Source: Chryseobacterium sp. POL2 (GTDB taxonomy: Bacteria > Bacteroidota > Bacteroidia > Flavobacteriales > Weeksellaceae). From it: a stretch of 64,000 nucleotides of DNA. The DNA lies in NCBI RefSeq assembly GCF_011058315.1, contig NZ_CP049298.1, positions 1,054,001 to 1,118,000 on the forward strand. Direction: 5' to 3'. The translations under genes were made by a program, and so were the position numbers. Positions 62,856-64,000 of this stretch are shown here, piece after piece (position 1 is the stretch's first letter; every line of letters begins with the position of its first letter). A model generated the notes under the pieces. It saw nothing but the letters and a program-made list of their open reading frames with translations, was not told the DNA's origin and made no database searches.

Positions 62856-64000
62856 TTAGTTTGCGACTTCTGCGCGCATCTCTTTTCCTTTAAACTTCTG
62901 TGTTTGAAGGCCTTTAACAACTTCATCTTTAAAAGATTTTTCGATTTCGAAGAATGAGAATTTCTCTAAAATCTCAATATCTCCAATATCTGCTCTTTTC
63001 TTAGACTTAGAAGTGGCTTTGTTAATAATCTCTAACATATCAACTTTCTTCAACTGGTCGCGTTTTCCAAGGTTAAAGAAGAAACGCACCATATCTTCGT
63101 TATTTCTTCTTCTACCGCCTTCGCGTCTTCCGCCTTCTCTTCTCTCACGAGGTTCGCCTCTTCTTTCGCGCTCTCTACCTCTTTCTCGACGGCTTCCTCT
63201 GTCATCTCCACCATTAAATTTGGCTTCAACCAAATCGTTACGATCTTTGTAATACAAAGCCAATTCTTTCAACTGGAACTGTAACAACTTGTGCACCAAT
63301 TCCTCTTTTGAGAATTGGGACAAATCTGGAATCAACGCATCATCAAAAGCGAAAATATCTTCAGAATTCTCGGTTAATAGTTTTTCAAAAACACCATTAA
63401 CCTGGGCCTTCACAATATCATCACCTGTCGGGATTTTCCCTTCTGTGATTTCTATCTTTGTAGAAGCTTTTATTTGTTTTAGTTTTCTACTTTCTTCAGG
63501 TTTTATTAAAGATAGAGAAATACCATCTTTACCTGCACGTCCTGTACGACCACTTCTGTGTACAAAAACTTCTGGATCATCTGGTAAAGAGAAATGAATA
63601 ACATGCGTTAAAGAATCTACGTCTAATCCTCTAGCAGCAACATCTGTCGCTACCAAAATATCGATATTCTTCAAACGGAACTTCTTCATAACCGTATCAC
63701 GTTGCGCTTGTGACAAGTCGCCATGAAGTGCATCTGCTGCATAGCCGTTTTGCATTAAGAAATCTGCAACTTCTTGCGTTTCCATTCTTGTACGGCAAAA
63801 GATAATCGAATACTGATTAGGATTCGCATCGATCATTCTCTTCAAAGCTTCTTTCTTTTGACGGTAACCCACTACGAAATATTCGTGCTTGATGTTCTTT
63901 TTAACTTCGTTAATAGAACCAACCGAAATACGGTGCGGATTTGTCAAATAGTTTTTAGAAATTCTTTCTACCTCTTTGTTCATCGTTGCCGAGAACAAAA
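62856..64000 (-). CDS. DEAD-box RNA helicase with DbpA-type C-terminal domain, 5' truncated by window
   Basis: The frame is open to the window end, so the N-terminal RecA domain is outside. Visible are motif III (LFSATMNKE) at the edge, IFCRTRMETQEVADFL, ALHGDLSQAQRD, motif V LVATDVAARGLDVDSL and motif VI HRSGRTGRAGKDG. An arginine-rich low-complexity stretch (about 50 residues: RRERGRERERRGE...) follows, then a DbpA-like RNA-binding domain (MVRFFFNLGKRDQLKKVDMLEIINK). This build matches the larger flavobacterial DEAD/DEAH helicases implicated in ribosome biogenesis or cold adaptation; exact role unknown. Confidence 0.92.
   Translation of the reverse strand, partial: LFSATMNKEVERISKNYLTNPHRISVGSINEVKKNIKHEYFVVGYRQKKEALKRMIDANPNQYSIIFCRTRMETQEVADFLMQNGYAADALHGDLSQAQRDTVMKKFRLKNIDILVATDVAARGLDVDSLTHVIHFSLPDDPEVFVHRSGRTGRAGKDGISLSLIKPEESRKLKQIKASTKIEITEGKIPTGDDIVKAQVNGVFEKLLTENSEDIFAFDDALIPDLSQFSKEELVHKLLQFQLKELALYYKDRNDLVEAKFNGGDDRGSRRERGRERERRGEPRERREGGRREGGRRRNNEDMVRFFFNLGKRDQLKKVDMLEIINKATSKSKKRADIGDIEILEKFSFFEIEKSFKDEVVKGLQTQKFKGKEMRAEVAN

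Overview
The window reads as chromosomal DNA of a member of the Flavobacteriia, most like a Chryseobacterium-type Weeksellaceae. The evidence is an AT-rich composition, two secreted proteins with C-terminal type IX secretion (T9SS) sorting domains, promoters of the Bacteroidetes form TTTG-N17-23-TAnnTTTG, few Shine-Dalgarno sequences, an S46 dipeptidyl peptidase, and an arginine operon built on an N-acylornithine carbamoyltransferase. I see no rRNA, tRNA, CRISPR array, prophage or complete insertion sequence. No gene-free stretch exceeds 300 bases.

Layout. 1-1310: 3' part of a T9SS-exported subtilase. 1360-6455: ppc, a DUF1648 membrane protein, the bifunctional NAD(P)HX repair enzyme and mscL. 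6520-13553: two large exported peptidases (S9 and S46), a polysaccharide deacetylase and a GNAT protein. 13556-18528: a DUF5723 envelope protein, an M16 metallopeptidase and a small lipoprotein. 18661-20922: a PadR / HAAS / serine-hydrolase operon whose HAAS gene carries two compensating frameshifts. 21039-26918: pyrB, carA, a four-helix-bundle gene and carB on the minus strand, preceded by a 21-codon leader ORF and a terminator hairpin that look like a pyrBI-type attenuator. 27040-27495: an Lrp/AsnC regulator.

27492-35850 is a seven-step arginine operon on the minus strand: GNAT acyltransferase, argG, argC, argD, argF', argB, argE', argH. The carbamoyltransferase has Val at residue 90, the position that separates N-acetyl- from N-succinyl-ornithine enzymes, so a succinylated pathway is likely. 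36020-47334 is a plus-strand carboxylate module: a zinc-ribbon/HTH protein, a porin, an MHS-family transporter, two small membrane proteins, a sodium/solute-symporter-histidine-kinase fusion, a single-domain response regulator, a propionyl-CoA-synthetase-like enzyme and acetyl-CoA synthetase. It resembles the CrbS/CrbR acetate-scavenging logic known from Proteobacteria, but I see no DNA-binding output domain on the regulator.

47398-64000 is mainly housekeeping: pheT, dnaN, an undecaprenol/diacylglycerol kinase, a T9SS cargo protein, hpt-adk-obg, a DUF6438 lipoprotein, an RhlE-like helicase, an acyltransferase with tatD, a GSCFA protein with a prenyl synthase, a DUF47/PiT phosphate pair, and the 3' part of a DbpA-like helicase.

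The most interesting non-gene material is the pyrB leader; the TGTAACAAT repeats that bracket the four-helix-bundle gene and form the last codons of carA; a family of structured GC-rich intergenic elements (8991, 28856, possibly 58734); and several different low-complexity intergenic repeats (25813, 53814, 24250).
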